NCBI GenBank assembly: GCA_026168455.1 | Contig: CM047430.1 | Coordinates: forward strand, 28,042,735-28,106,734 | Source of the DNA: Theocolax elegans | Taxonomy: Eukaryota; Arthropoda; Insecta; Hymenoptera; Cerocephalidae | Direction: 5' to 3' | Length of the DNA stretch: 64,000 bases | Shown here: piece after piece, positions 14,801 through 28,000 of the stretch | Layout of the letters: every line of letters begins with the position of its first letter | Position numbering within the stretch: the stretch's first letter is position 1 | Made by a program: the position numbers and the translations under genes | The notes under the pieces: generated by a model | Seen by the model: the letters and a program-made list of their open reading frames with translations, nothing else | Told to the model about the DNA's origin: nothing | Database searches by the model: none

Positions 14801-17800
14801 GAGATGAACGAAAGAAGCGCGCAGCTCATTAGAAACGACGCCCGAGATCGAGATCCGTGTTCGTGTTAACCTGTTCATTTTCCCGACACTCGCTGAGATA
14901 TGCGCCCGGAAGGCAACTAACTCGTGAAAAAAGAAAATCTGGACGAGCCGACGAGTGAAGGTCCGATGTGTGTATATATTTTACGCTTAGTGGGCGAAAA
15001 ACTAAGTGAGAAAAGCCAAGCGATAAAAACCAAAGGAAAGATGGGAGAGATCGGGAAACGACAAGTTTCGAGGAAAACAAGAGACGTGGAGAGGAATGTG
15101 TTTGGGGAGGTCGTTCGGTGCGAAGGGAAATCCTAGAGGTCCAAGTCACGTTCCCTAATTGTCGGACACGTATTATAACTATCCTTTCGAATCGTCCCAT
15201 AGATCGCGTGCGTCTCTATACGCAATCTCGCTGTGAAATATCGACCGACTGGCGCAGTTAGAATGAGTTATATTTACTTTATTTTTACCTGAGCGTTGGT
15301 ATAACGATAGCTCCGATTTTCATTGCTAAATCATTGCCTTGTCGTCCGTCTTCTTAGGTATTTTCTCAAAGCTTTTTTCCTGGTCCATGACCTACGGTGA
15401 CTTATCTACTCTTTGCTGACTCAGTGTATTTGGTCTCATTATGCCGCGGTAACTATTTGTCCTGGCCTCATAATTTCTCGTCTCTTTTCCTTCGAATTCC
15501 CGATTGACTCGTTATTAATTACGACTCTGACAGGAATCAGATGAACAGATTTTTTTTTCAAACTATCTTTCTGGAAGTTTGTTGAAGATCGAAATTATTC
15601 GAGAATGAATTAATGTTATTAATAACTTGTTGGATATTTCGATCAGCATATATTTTCATATCAATTTTAAATGATTCGAATCAATATAAATATTTTATTT
15701 TTAATCTCGTTGGTATAATCTCAAATTAATGTTGGTAAACTTACAATTACAAGCGATGATATTTAAGATGTACTGTTATAAAAGCATTTATATGGATGCG
15801 TTTACCGTGTTACACTCGAAGGTGCAATAATTTAAAGAGAAAGTCTGCTATTAAACGCATTAAAATGTTTATAAACTGTATTAGCAGGAGTATAATAGAG
15901 ACAAATTTTGTTATTAGTTAAGCTCTTTTACCTACATTTATCTTAACGCTTTGTAAAAATTTGTTTAAATCACCTTGAACATTTATCGTATATTTATATC
16001 GTATAAGTATTTTTGTGTACATGTAAAAGAAGGTAAATTTATTTTAACATTAATTTCAGTACAAACATACCGATAAAATTACAGTTACAAGCGTTAATGC
16101 TATCTTTATAAAGTTTGATTTTTTACCAAAGCATTATTTTTTTAATATTTCTGCGATTCTTATTATTTATTTTTAATTTGCATTCGGAGACGTTGAGAAA
16201 GTTCAAGAAAAAAGAATATAGATGCAGAAAAAAGGTGATTGCGTCAAGAATCGGACCACCGCACGTAGACCTATTATTGTTTAATGTAATGAAATCTAAA
16301 CGAAAGATAAGACGTACGCCTTCAAAATCCATTAAATCGTAGTTCCTATAAATTTGCAAACAAACATTCTCTTTCATAAGGACTACGTCATGCATCCGGT
16401 AAGCGAATCTCCGCACAAATCTGTAGACTATTTTCTGATACTTAAAACTAAAATCGAGAACAAGCAACTTTGTTAACACGATCCCCAGATGTAAAATGTT
16501 TTATTTTCAATTAAGTAAATACTGTGATTTATTTGCAAGTTGCGTGAAAAAGTCATTTGACGCGCAGATGACGCGTGTTGCTATGCAAATTAGTCAAACC
16601 AACAATTTAATGAATTTTTGAGGCGATTTTTATCAATTTGGTTTAAATTAGGTTATAAAGTAAGTATAATTATTTGTATAGAATTCTCTATTTTTTCAGT
16701 TAAATAGTAGTAAACAGAGATGTAACGATTTGATTAAGGCACAACGTATAGTTTCTTGACGGATTACACTTTTAGTTTTTTATTTCATTGGTTTGTACTT
16801 ATTAGTTACATCTACTTACAAAAATTATAATGGAAATGTTAAAAATAAACTGATTAAAAATAGTCGTGTAATATAGAAAACACGAGTCTCCGTATAAACT
16901 TTGAATTATGGTTTAGTTGAAAAAATTGAATATCGCGGTTCGAAGCTATATCAGGAGTATAAAAGTTAACATTACCACGAAGGAGGATCGCCTATGGATT
17001 TCTCCTAAGTGAATATCTCCTGAATAGCGTTTGTCACAACGAATCGGAGGAGTCTCGGATTCTCCGTCAAGTTGTACGTACCTCCCGAGTTAAATCCGCT
17101 GCAAAGGACATTAGCATTCTATACATTTATTATTATTACTTCTCGTTCGGTATGATCACCGTCCGACGTTAGCTCGAACCTCGCTTAAAGCTCGAGTCTC
17201 CGTGATATTTCTCATTCCTCGCGGAGGCTTCTCTCTCCTTTGTCTCCGTCGTGAAACGTGAAATTCCGCTGGACGTAGTTGGATCTCCTTTGCTTAGTCA
17301 CGCTTCGCAATGAGTCGCGCGAGCAACTAGCTTCTTTGATCACCTTCTCTATAGGATATATTCATATATATATTCTTCCGTACCGTACGAGCTCTAGCTA
17401 GTCGCGTTATCGGAATTTAATATTCCAAGAGATCAGTGTGGATGCGTCTATTATCGAGGAAAAGTGTGGGTTCGTGTACTCGCGGTGTTACACGTCCAGC
17501 TGTTGCGAGATAAAGAAGGCGCGATTCCGTGAAACAGATTTCAGATTGCGTCGTCGATTGCGTTCGGGACTCGGGACAATATATTACAATTAGCCGGAAT
17601 TTGTTTTTCCTAATGTGCGTTCCCTCTCAAATTGGTTTCCCGGGATTAGTCACCTCTATGACCCATTACCACATAAATCACCGACCGACGCTCTTCGGCT
17701 CGGTAGCTACCTTCGAACGTCACCTTTCCCCCCCCCCCCCCCCTCTCTCTCTCTCTCTCGGGTCTCATTATCGATTTAACGCGTACCCGGTTACCTTATT

Positions 17801-18720
17801 TTTTAATGACTCGACTTTCGTTTCCGAGAAATTTGCATATTTCGAGTCATTGTACGTACGATAATTAAATTTTTAATGACATTTCGAGTTTCCTTCTACT
17901 GCGTTACGGGACGCAGGTTATGGGAGAAAATGTATCGTAAACACTCGGTCGAATCGTAAAAATTAAAATAACTTTATGGTTTTGCGAAAAGATTAAATCG
18001 CTTGATCATTCGGTAGTACCGATTCAGGAGTATCCTTCAATTTTCGGCTACTATACTCACTAAAATTCAATTAAACTGAACGAACTTAGCAAAACTCACT
18101 TATTCAACCCACAAGCACCTTGTATTCGTGAATACGATTATTTCGCTTCGTGTAACAAAGAAAGTGTTATTTACACATTTCAACATAAAAAAAATCTTTG
18201 TCTCAGTGTACAAGGAGATTCAAAGTTACACGCAGATATAAAGTAGCATTTTCTAACTCTATAAAGTTGGAAAAATAAATAAAATTAGAAATTTTAATAC
18301 CAAATTTGTCATGCTCACTGTTTTAAAATCAGTTAACATTTGATTCTCATAATGCTACACAATACTCTAAAATAATACTCTACCTAATACCCAACACAGG
18401 GCCATAAGATGAGTATCTGTACCTTTGACCGAACCTGCCTATTCCTACATATGTTTTGACGCTGATTTCAGATCCTTGGTTAGAAAATAGTGTAAACCTA
18501 GTGACCATCAAGCAAAAAGCAAAAAATAATTAAAAGTAGGGTATTTTATTAATATCCCTGTACTTCAATTAGACTTAAAAAGTTTCGTCATGGTCAAAAC
18601 ATTTTTTTGTAGGTTAATAGTACTTGTAGTAGTTTCACATCTACTACAAGTACATGCATTTTTTAGAATTTACATGTATTTATATTCAGATATACAAATT
18701 TCAATTAACCATCCTAAAGT
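11870..18720. other. Non-coding DNA with GC-rich islands
   Basis: No supportable gene. GC-richer islands occur at about 12.4-13.0 kb, 14.4-15.2 kb and 17.0-17.8 kb, separated by AT-rich sequence. The 12.48-12.53 kb part has four tandem copies of a ~10-bp unit like TTTCTCGTCG. A poly-C tract followed by (CT)n sits at 17728-17759. Open frames in the islands occur on both strands and show no domain. Confidence 0.45.
17728..17759. repeat. Poly-C / (CT)n tract
   Basis: About 16 consecutive C bases run directly into a CT dinucleotide repeat. Such tracts are prone to length error in both replication and sequencing. Confidence 0.9.
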
Positions 18721-18724
18721 CCTA

Positions 18725-20453
18725 CACTAAGAAAAATAGTATAATAAATATTAAACTAATCTATATTAAAAATTGCTACACAGTATAGGAAAAGTATGAC
18801 ATCTCAATAATATAATAAATTTTGCTATGTAATATAGTAAAATTTAAATATAATATTTTTTAATATTCAATATCGTAATTTTTGCTATTCAACACAGTAA
18901 TTTTTATTATACAAGTCAGCAAATTTTATCTCTAGTAGAAATGGAAACGATTTTTAAAGTAGAAACAAGGCATTTCTAAAAGATCGATAGATATCGGCTA
19001 GTTATAACCTACAATATGGCTATTTCTAACCTCAAACCATTTAAAATCGCCAAATTTCTACTAGGGACTATTTATCTGGTATTATTTAAATGCGAAATTA
19101 AGGAAGTAAAAATGTATTATGAATTAAATTGATTTGATATATTAGCATATTGGGAGAATTTCATTTGTAAATTAAGTACACAAGAAACATTTAACATTTG
19201 GAGATTTAATTATATACTATTCTTACGCAGTTGATCGCAATTTTCATTCGCTCGCATATATTTATTCATTACTTACTTATTATTCACCAAATTAAATATT
19301 ATTTCAATCGCTCATTACAATATGCTGAATGGAAGATACTTTTTCGCATAATAACTAATTATATTTTTGTCTCTTACATATACTGAAACATTTTTGAGCT
19401 TTTGTGAAAAGAACTGGAGAAATAGAAAATTTTTTATATGCCACCTATTGGATGAACGGAGTAATTAGAATAGCCTTAAAACTCTTAAAAGTTAAATTAA
19501 AAAGTCGTCTGAAAACAATTGAATACTGAAAAAGAAGTGAACATATACACGTATATAAAATATTTCTACAATATTATACAATTTTTAATATATGTAGTAA
19601 GTATACGTTTCACTGTATAGGATGTAAGAACTTATTTTTATTAAGAAGTTATTTATATATTAAAAGTTGCTATTTACGTAAGATTGATTATAACATTACA
19701 TATTAAATATTGTAATTTTATTTTATAAATTCCCCTAGTAGAAATTTAAAACTTAGAACTAGGAATTAAAAATTGGTAGTAAGTACCTTGTGATGAAACG
19801 CTTTTTCTCCCATTTTATTAACAGTTAATAGAATGACCACAACCTCAAAACATTCGAATAATATTTCCAGCTTTCCGGTAACAGTAAACTTCAAAATTCC
19901 TATAGTTTTGGATCGGCTTTTAACGTTTTCTTTTGATTTTCAACTAATTTCTGTTATGTATCCAGTATTTACGAAGATAAACGCTATTTTATTAGATTTT
20001 TCACTTGTTCATTTTCAATACACATTTAATAGGACATAACTAGATTCAACTGTAATCTATATTTACAAGCTCAAAAATTGGAGAAAAATAGGATTTTACA
20101 TTAATAGATGGTCATAAAATGTGAGAAAAAGCGTTTCATCGATAGGAGAAAAATGGGCACATTTTTCGCCTATTTTTTGGCCATTCTATTCAAACAATCT
20201 ATTTAATACTTATTTAATGAAATACGATTTCTATCAGGGTCTAGTATGGTACAATTTTTCAATATAGCAATTTTTGTTAGTGTTATATAGTTATATTTGA
20301 TAAATGATTTTGGATACATTGCTATACCTATAGTAATATTTAGTATACATGTAAAAAAATCCCTCATCATTTGAGTATATCCACTTTTCCTACACAATAT
20401 AGTAATTTTTACTACTGATTATTTTAATATTTATTATATTGTTCTTCTCAGTG
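18725..20453. mobile_element. TA-flanked non-autonomous DNA transposon (Tc1/mariner-type ends)
   Basis: The left end begins CACTAAGAAAAATAGTATAA and the right end is its near reverse complement (ending TTCTTCTCAGTG). Both ends are directly flanked by TA (18723-18724 and 20454-20455). The inverted match extends about 30 bp. TA duplication with CACT...AGTG ends is characteristic of Tc1/mariner-like elements; no transposase frame is present. The interior holds AT-rich subrepeats around a TAATTTTTGCTAT-like unit and a smaller inserted repeat at 18930-19066. Confidence 0.75.
18930..19066. mobile_element. Short palindromic MITE with CTAGTAGAAAT ends
   Basis: The left end reads CTCTAGTAGAAAT and the right end AAATTTCTACTAGGG, its near reverse complement. 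The element is only about 137 bp. The same end motif starts at 19733 and at the 564-bp insertion at 21342, so this is a small family. It lies inside the larger TA-flanked element. Confidence 0.6.
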
Positions 20454-20905
20454 TACATAAGGGGTCTAAAATACGTTAAATAATATTGAAAACATGGTAT
20501 TTGATGTATTTTGATCCATAGTGTTGAGATACGATCGATTGTCACTTTTACCTTCCGCTTTAAAATTCAAAAAACCTAAAAAAATTGCGAGTTTTTGCAG
20601 TGTTGCATTTTTTTTGCTGGACACCAGGTTTACATTATAATCCATATAATACGTAGGAGTAGGTAAGTACTGTCAAAGATACAGATAGCTATTTTTTGTG
20701 GGCCTGTGTAATAAGTAAAAATTGAAAAAATCACTATTAATCTGCAACTTACAATACAAATTTTAATTTGTGCTTTTAAATAATCAAATGTTGCTTCGAA
20801 ATTTTTCAAATTACCAATAAATAATTGTAAATATAAAATGTATAATTACTATAATTTTTAAATCATTACTAGTAATGTAAGATTTGTAGATTTAAAATTG
20901 AAATT
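20421..20905 (+). repeat. Direct duplication, copy 1
   Basis: About 485 bp that recurs at 21011-22066 with a period of 590 bp. It starts inside the right end of the TA-flanked element, so the duplication happened after that insertion. From about 20725 onward the differences from copy 2 are almost all single-base shortening of homopolymers. This copy lacks the 564-bp insertion and so gives the empty site. Confidence 0.85.
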
Positions 20906-21010
20906 TATAAGCGTTTCATTTAACAGTGGTAACAAACTAGCAGAAGTAGCTATAAAATACGTTAATTTAGTTAATAACCTATTATTTGCCGATTTTAATT
21001 TTCTGATTTT

Positions 21011-22066
21011 ATTTTAATATTTATTATATTGTTCTTCTCAGTGTACATAAGGGGTCTAAATTACGTTAAATAATATTGAAAACATGGTATTTGATGTATT
21101 TTGATCCATAGAGTTGAGATACGATCGATTGTCACTTTTACCTTCCGCTTTAAAATTCAAAAAACCTAAAAAAATTGCGAGTTTTTGCAGTGTTGCATTT
21201 TTTTTGCTGGACACCATGTTTACATTATAATCCATATAATACGTAGGAGTAGGTAAGTACTGTCAAAGATACAGATAGCTATTTTTTGTGGGCCTGTGTA
21301 ATAAGTAAAAATTGAAAAAATCACTTATTAATCTGCAACTTCCCTAGTAGAATTTTAAATATGAAAAATGGGCTTAAAACTAAGAAATGGCCAGTGAAAC
21401 GGTCAGGTTCTATCTCAAAATGAAACGCTTTTTCACACCTTTCTTCACCATTTCTTAGATGGACATAACCTTCATCAAATATGAAACAACTTTTCGGGTA
21501 ATCCTATAAACAAAACTTAAAGCGTGTTGTGAAATTTGATCGGTTTTACCATTTGTAATAGATACAGACGATTGTTTACGCTATATAAATAGTACTTTTA
21601 AAGATATTTCGACGTTTATCATTTTTCTCTCAAATTGAGCCAAATCATTTTTAGGAGCTTGTTCATGGCTATTATACCTAGCTAAAATGGCCAATTTTTC
21701 TTAGTCTACTTAAAATTCCAAAAGCATTTTTGATGGTCAGAAAAGGTTTATAAATTGGAATGAAAACTATGAAATGGGCAGGAAAGGTTCGAAAAAGCGT
21801 TTCATTCTTGTACACGACCTGACCAAGCGTCCTAGCTAGTTTATAGATTGACATGAGAACGCTACTCAGTAAGTGGCTACAAAATTTTTGTTGATTCCAC
21901 CAGGGTTACAATACAAAATTTTAATTTGTGCTTTTTAAATAATCAAATGTTGCTTCGAAATTTTTCAAATTACCAATAAATAATTGTAAAATATAAAAAT
22001 GTATAATTACTATAATTTTTAAATCATTTACTAGTAATGTAAGATTTGTAGATTTAAAATTTGAAA
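21011..22066 (+). repeat. Direct duplication, copy 2, split by an insertion
   Basis: Matches copy 1 over 21011-21341 and again over 21906-22066. The interruption is the MITE at 21342-21905. The first part differs from copy 1 by only a few substitutions, so the duplication is fairly recent. Confidence 0.85.
21342..21905. mobile_element. 564-bp MITE with CCCTAGTAGAAT / ATTCCACCAGGG ends
   Basis: It is absent from the otherwise matching copy 1, which defines its ends to the base. The terminal inverted repeat is short and imperfect (CCCTAGTAGAAT against CCCTGGTGGAAT). The flanks on both sides read TT, where copy 1 has a single TT, so the apparent target duplication is 2 bp. The interior contains no gene. 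Similar text (TGAAACGCTTTTTC) occurs near 19793, which indicates an older relative there. Confidence 0.75.
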
Positions 22067-22069
22067 ATT

Positions 22070-25000
22070 AGTTGATATAACATTAAAAATAATTCAAATT
22101 TTTTTATGTAAAGTTGCTCATAAAATTTTGTAAAATTGTGTTTTAAACACAATAGTTTTTATTTCATAAAAAAATTGTCTCATTTGCGCTTGATTCGCAA
22201 ACGGGCAGTAAAGTTTATCTAACAGGCAGTTGATGCACACATTACTTATATGATTCTTAAACAACAGCCTTCGTCTTTAACTGTATACTCGTAATATATT
22301 GTTGATATAGACGATCACATCGATTGACTATCGTAAAAATTTAAAGTAACGTTGAATTAAGTATCATAAATCAATATCAAATAACGGTATAGTAAGAAAA
22401 TAGTAACGCTCTGAATTGGTAACGGTTACGTTTGTAGAATACATGCAGAAACGAAGTAAGTAAATTGTTCGTTACAAAAGTGCGACGAGGAAGATCAAGA
22501 AATAGAAAAAAATAATTAGTTTACGATATTAATGAAACGTTTGGAGCAATGCATAACGACCGGTTATGAAACACAGATATCTCTCTTTCATCTTAGTTCC
22601 TTATCCAAATCAGGAATGAACTTATGCTATTCGCATCGAGGGTTTTTAACTGCAGAGTCCCGCGACAGCCTAGAGGCGAAGTGCACACTCGTTGAATCGC
22701 GCTCTATCTCGCTCTATTGCATCGATAGGTCCCTGAGAACGAACTCGCTCGAAATGCATCTTAGCATTGACGGCAACCGCCCGCGCATTGATATAATGCG
22801 CGCTCGCGGTCATACGCGTTTATTCCTTACCTCTTTCCGCCCTTCCTTCTCTGTTGATTGCAGATAAAATGTTTCGTACAAGTTGTGTTTCCTTATTTAT
22901 TTCCTGAAACCAAAATTTACGCATCGTTTATAGGTAGTTTATAAAACGCAATCGTAATATTCAAATCGATCGTATATGCGTTTCACAGTTACCATTAATA
23001 TGTGTCTATCATTTAGAAATTAACATTGCATAATCTGGAGAATATCCAAGGTTTTGTTTTTATTTTGAGAAGATAATGATATAGTGAATAATGTATATCA
23101 ATTACGAGAAGTTCTCGCAACAATCGGTCGTATATTCGTTTTTTAAAATTTTTAGGTGAATTAAATGATATTATCAAAAATGTAAAGTTTAAAATAAATT
23201 TGAATTTATTTATCTAAACAGTGTACATAATTTTCTTCGAACATAATAATATGTGTAATGTTCATCATGTTTAACAGAATTTAAAATTTAATTGGTTCTA
23301 TAAGTCAGGATTTCGAATTACCTGCCAAGTTTCAGCTTAAATTGTAAATGCGTTTTAACCACATATGTGTAATATACCTAGGCGTGACTATATTTTATTT
23401 TCTCAATTTCTTTGAAATTATCTAGAAACGCAAAAAAATTGTAAGAGCAAAAGAATTTCTACTATCTTAAATCAACACTTTGAAATGATTATAGAATAAT
23501 AAATGATTTGCGATAAATGCTATTGCTGATTAAATGGACCTGTGGACAGACGTACACAGGTTTCCCTTTAGTGAGGGAATTTTCCATTTAAAAGATTGTA
23601 TTAAAGGCCAGCTGCGGGTACAATTTCTTGATATTTTCACATTAAATGTATAGTCACGTATCGTCCGTTTCATAATCTTGATGAATTTGGATATAAGGTA
23701 AACATACGGATCACTAAGAGTTTTTTACTTTAATTTATAATTTTTGCGAATAAACGAAAATAACCCTTAGATCATTGATCTGTAATAAACACGTCCTCGC
23801 AACAAGAATAAATATCGTTTAAATCTGAGTATAATCGTAACGGTTGAATGCTCAAGTGAAATACAGCAAAATTAGAATCCTCGTCTTTGTAATTACGGAA
23901 ATGGCTATATATGCAAGAAAATACGTGGTCCGGTGTGTATACGTTAAGTCCGAGAGTCCAAGAGTAATTTCTCAGAGTGCATGACGTCACTCGCGTGGTG
24001 CACACGCACATGTGCAGGTTAGAGGGGACGAACGCGAGACTCGCTTACGAATGTCATGAGAAAACTGAGCGGAGGAGGCGAATCGGAAGGCCCTTTCCAT
24101 ATTTGGTGGTTAGACGCTCCGTCGTTTACCAGGTGGAGACGCTTGCAACCGTCAAGCGATGCTCGTACACCCCGCGTACCGCCTAGGCCTTTCCTACGAT
24201 AATTAACGATTGCCACGAATTATGGATTTCTTCAATGTTTACAAGTATAATTATAAATAATCATTGAATCCACGTGTTACGCCTCCTCGAAGAATCTCTA
24301 GAGCCTGATAATTGCCAAAGTATAATTAATGTCTTTTGACTCTCTTTGACTTCGTATACCGGGCGACTACAGCACCTTAAACATTACCTATGTATATTCA
24401 ATATTTATCTCGGATAAAGAATTTTGTTTAACTTTTGTAGCTGTGCATATTTTAATGCCCCTTGGCTACTCTACTCGTGCATTTTATTTCTGATGTACCG
24501 ATCATTTCCAAATCTACAATTTAATTGCATTACTCACTATTTTTTTCGATGAACTAGAAACTAAGTACGTTATAAACGTATTATAAAACTATTTCAAAAA
24601 ATTCACAAACCAATGTTTTAAAAAAAATAGATCACACTAAATGTTATACGTATAATATTCAGCAAATTAGCATCTGAATAACAAAATTATATTGATTACT
24701 TTTTATAATAGAACAATATAACATTGAATTAAATAAAATATATTAAGAATTATAATTTGAAGGTGCTACATTAGTCAAGATACTCGACAAATATACGATA
24801 TGTGTACAGAGACGATAAAAAATAAAGTAGTTACCTGCAGAAGCATGTATCAACCTCAATTTACCAAAAAGTTAAAATACATTGATTATTTTATAAATTA
24901 TTTTTCTTTCTTCTTAATATCAAGACATACAAAGCAAATAAAAAGAAGTTTTACTAAAGAAATAGTCATGTTATAGAAAAAACTTTATGTCTCATATACA

Positions 25001-28000
25001 GATATTAATTAGAAAGATAGAAAGATACGAAGATTTCCATAAGATGCGACAAAATTACAAGTCTTTGTCTAGAGAAAAGTAGGTATAATGCTAAGTAGGT
25101 AAAACGTAGTTATCTGGTTGTATACAATTAGTGAAAGGAGTGTACGCCGAAATGTATTTAAAGCGATGTATCATTTTTTCGTAAGGTTGTAACATCAGCT
25201 GTTATTCCGTTAAGCTAATTACAACCGGTTGTTAAGACTAAGCAAGAAATAGCGCATAGGTGGTATAAGTAAACCTCGTAATAATAATGACAATAATAAT
25301 AATAGTAGTAAGGGGAAAGTGGGAAGAGGAGGAAGAGGAGGAAGCTAGGAGGTGTACAGGCTGATCCGCGCGAATGTACAAAGGTGGACCCAGAGAGTAT
25401 GGGGAACTCGGGAGCGGTGACGGCGGTGGCGGCGGTCTCGGATTTCCGCGTCGTCTTGGCTTGTACACGATGTACACATTCGTTTCCGTCGACCAGCACA
25501 ATGCCGAGCCGCCATTCAATTCATACCGAGAAACGAGGAGAAGAGAGGAGAGGAGAGGAGAGAACCCGGGGTCTTCCCGTTTAGCTTGGGTACACGTCGC
25601 GGTCTTATTAAAATTAGACTCGCGCCACGGAGGGACGTGGAGATCCTCCTGAACCGATAATAAAACGGCGTATACTCGGCCCCCGCGTGCACGTGTCGCC
25701 GGCGCGAGATGCGAGCGCACGCGCCGAGTCGAGCCGTGCCGGGAAAACGCCGCCACGAGATCTCCGCCCGATAAAATTGCAAACTCTCCGAGGCTCTCGA
25801 GGGCATCCGCGTGGGCCTTTGCGACACGTACCGTCCTTGTGGTCCTTGTGTACAACTATGTGCGACCGCGGAGATGCGTGCACGCAGATAATCTCCCAAA
25901 CCAATGGGGACGTGCCGTGCTCGATCGCCTCCCGACGAGCTGCCCCTCTCTCTGCCACTGCCGCTTTATGCACACTTACTTTTTATGCCAATTATTCTAT
26001 TTGCACTCCATTTGGGGAGACATTTTTTATTTGTATAATTACGCTTTTCCCTTGTCGAATTAAGAAATTAACACCGATATAACAGTACAGTTTTACATTT
26101 ATTTATCTATCTATTTAATCATTTTTCTTCTAATTCATGCAGATTCGTTTAATATGTTAGTATTAGGTATTCGTGACTTCATGACCATTCAATTTTTACA
26201 AAAGTACAATTTTACTCACTGGAATATAAGTTAATAAAATTTAATGAGACGAGGGAAAAAGATACATTTTCAAAATTTCAATACCACGTTACTTAAAGGT
26301 ACTTTCTTCTCATTGTAAATGATCAATTACTTATCAGAATAATAAAGTATAAAAGTGAATTATAAATGATATATTCTTCGACTACACTGTGATAAACCAT
26401 TTTTTAATGGTAATCTCTTTTTACTGGATAAATAATTGTGATCGATATAGTGGCATAGAAATATCGAATCTATATTCTATAAGGGTATTATATTATAGTT
26501 CCAATTGTAAATCCATTATTTACCTGCTTCGAAGATTTAAAGAATGTTTGTAACATTTGTATAAAGAAAAAAATTTCCATTAAAGTTGTGAAGAATTCAT
26601 CGTACGAAATACATATATTAATAACGCAGTATAAAAAGTCGTAATTTAACGTAATGTACACATGCAAAGTGTTTTGTCAAATTGTTTTTAGGAAGAAGTA
26701 ACAATTAACAGAGAATTAAGCGTATGTTACGAGATTATAAAAGCAAGTAAAAGAGAATAATATAAAATCCGAATAAAAAATAATGAACAAATGGTCTGTA
26801 CTATTAATTGATGGTGTACAGCAGTGCCGTAAAATCGGTGAAAGGGCGAAAGAGATTAGTTGTAGGATGGCACCCTATCGCACGAGTTATAAAGGAGGAA
26901 GGAACAATCACCACCACTAAATCGGTCCTGAGAGGACAAAGTGCGAAAAATAAAAGAGATTGGAACGGAGCTGGCGTGAATGGGCTTGGCAGGCCGGGAG
27001 TAAGAGCCAAGAGGGAACCGAGCACCTGTGCCACGGACGCAGAGCCATGCGCGAATGGCGGGTGGGGGCGTGCGCCACGGGGGTTACCCCAAGAGAGAGA
27101 GAGAGAGAGAGAGAGACGTAAACGTTTTAAAGGGCCGTAGCGCGGCAGCCCGCATCTGTCGTATTCAGCAGTAGGGTCGCTGATACCTAATGGAGTACCC
27201 AGTGCGAGTCCCGACTCCGTGTCTCGAGGGGTGAAATTAAATAGCTCCGGCCAAGTGCTTGATTTCCGTTATCGCGATTGTTTACGCTCGTCTTGTCGAA
27301 AAGGGAGGGGTATTGCGCTAGCTCTCGCGTTCAATTACTCGTTCCATCAGGACCGAGAGATAGGTTTCACCTTCATTGTTTCTATATCCGCAGTACAGTC
27401 GTACTCGTTTAACTCCTCGTTCCTGAGCGTTTACAAAAATTATGTATCGAGTAATCGCTATACGAGTCGACTCTTTAACAAATTCGTTACAGTCTTTTTA
27501 TCTCCCTATACTATATAAAATTTTATGAGGCTTTACTTGTCTCAACCAATTAAACAATTCACTATTGGTATTATAGTTAACGCAGAAATGAAAAGAGAAC
27601 ATTTTATATTCAACATTTTTTTAGATGTAGCCTGGCCATTATTTTAGAATATACAGTGAAATAATAAGAAATCATTAAAAATGATTAATAAATTCGTTAA
27701 AAGCTATTTTTAAACTCGACACATTATAATTATAATAATAATTAAATTCCCACAAGAAATATCTGTATCTAATGTAATAGCTTATTAAGTATTATTTATT
27801 AATAAATATTAACAATACTTTGATTAATGATAAGTTAAAATAGCATAACGTAACTTAAAAAGGTCAAATTTAATTGCTATTCTTAATACCGTAATCTTTC
27901 AAAGTTCTTTGCATGGTAGATGTTTAGATTGTTTTAACAAGTATCTAAAATTAACTTGAGTTTTTTTTAACAAAAGATCTTTTTTGTTATTTCATTTATA

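Noticed and set aside
23553..23570. CCCTTTAGTGAGGGAATT resembles the T3 promoter region of cloning vectors
   Set aside because: Only about 14 bases match and the surroundings are ordinary AT-rich genomic sequence with no polylinker, so it is taken as chance and not vector contamination.
25238..26082. Several open frames of 90-205 codons on both strands
   Set aside because: They overlap one another in a GC-rich island, are low in complexity and have no recognisable motif. Their openness follows from base composition.
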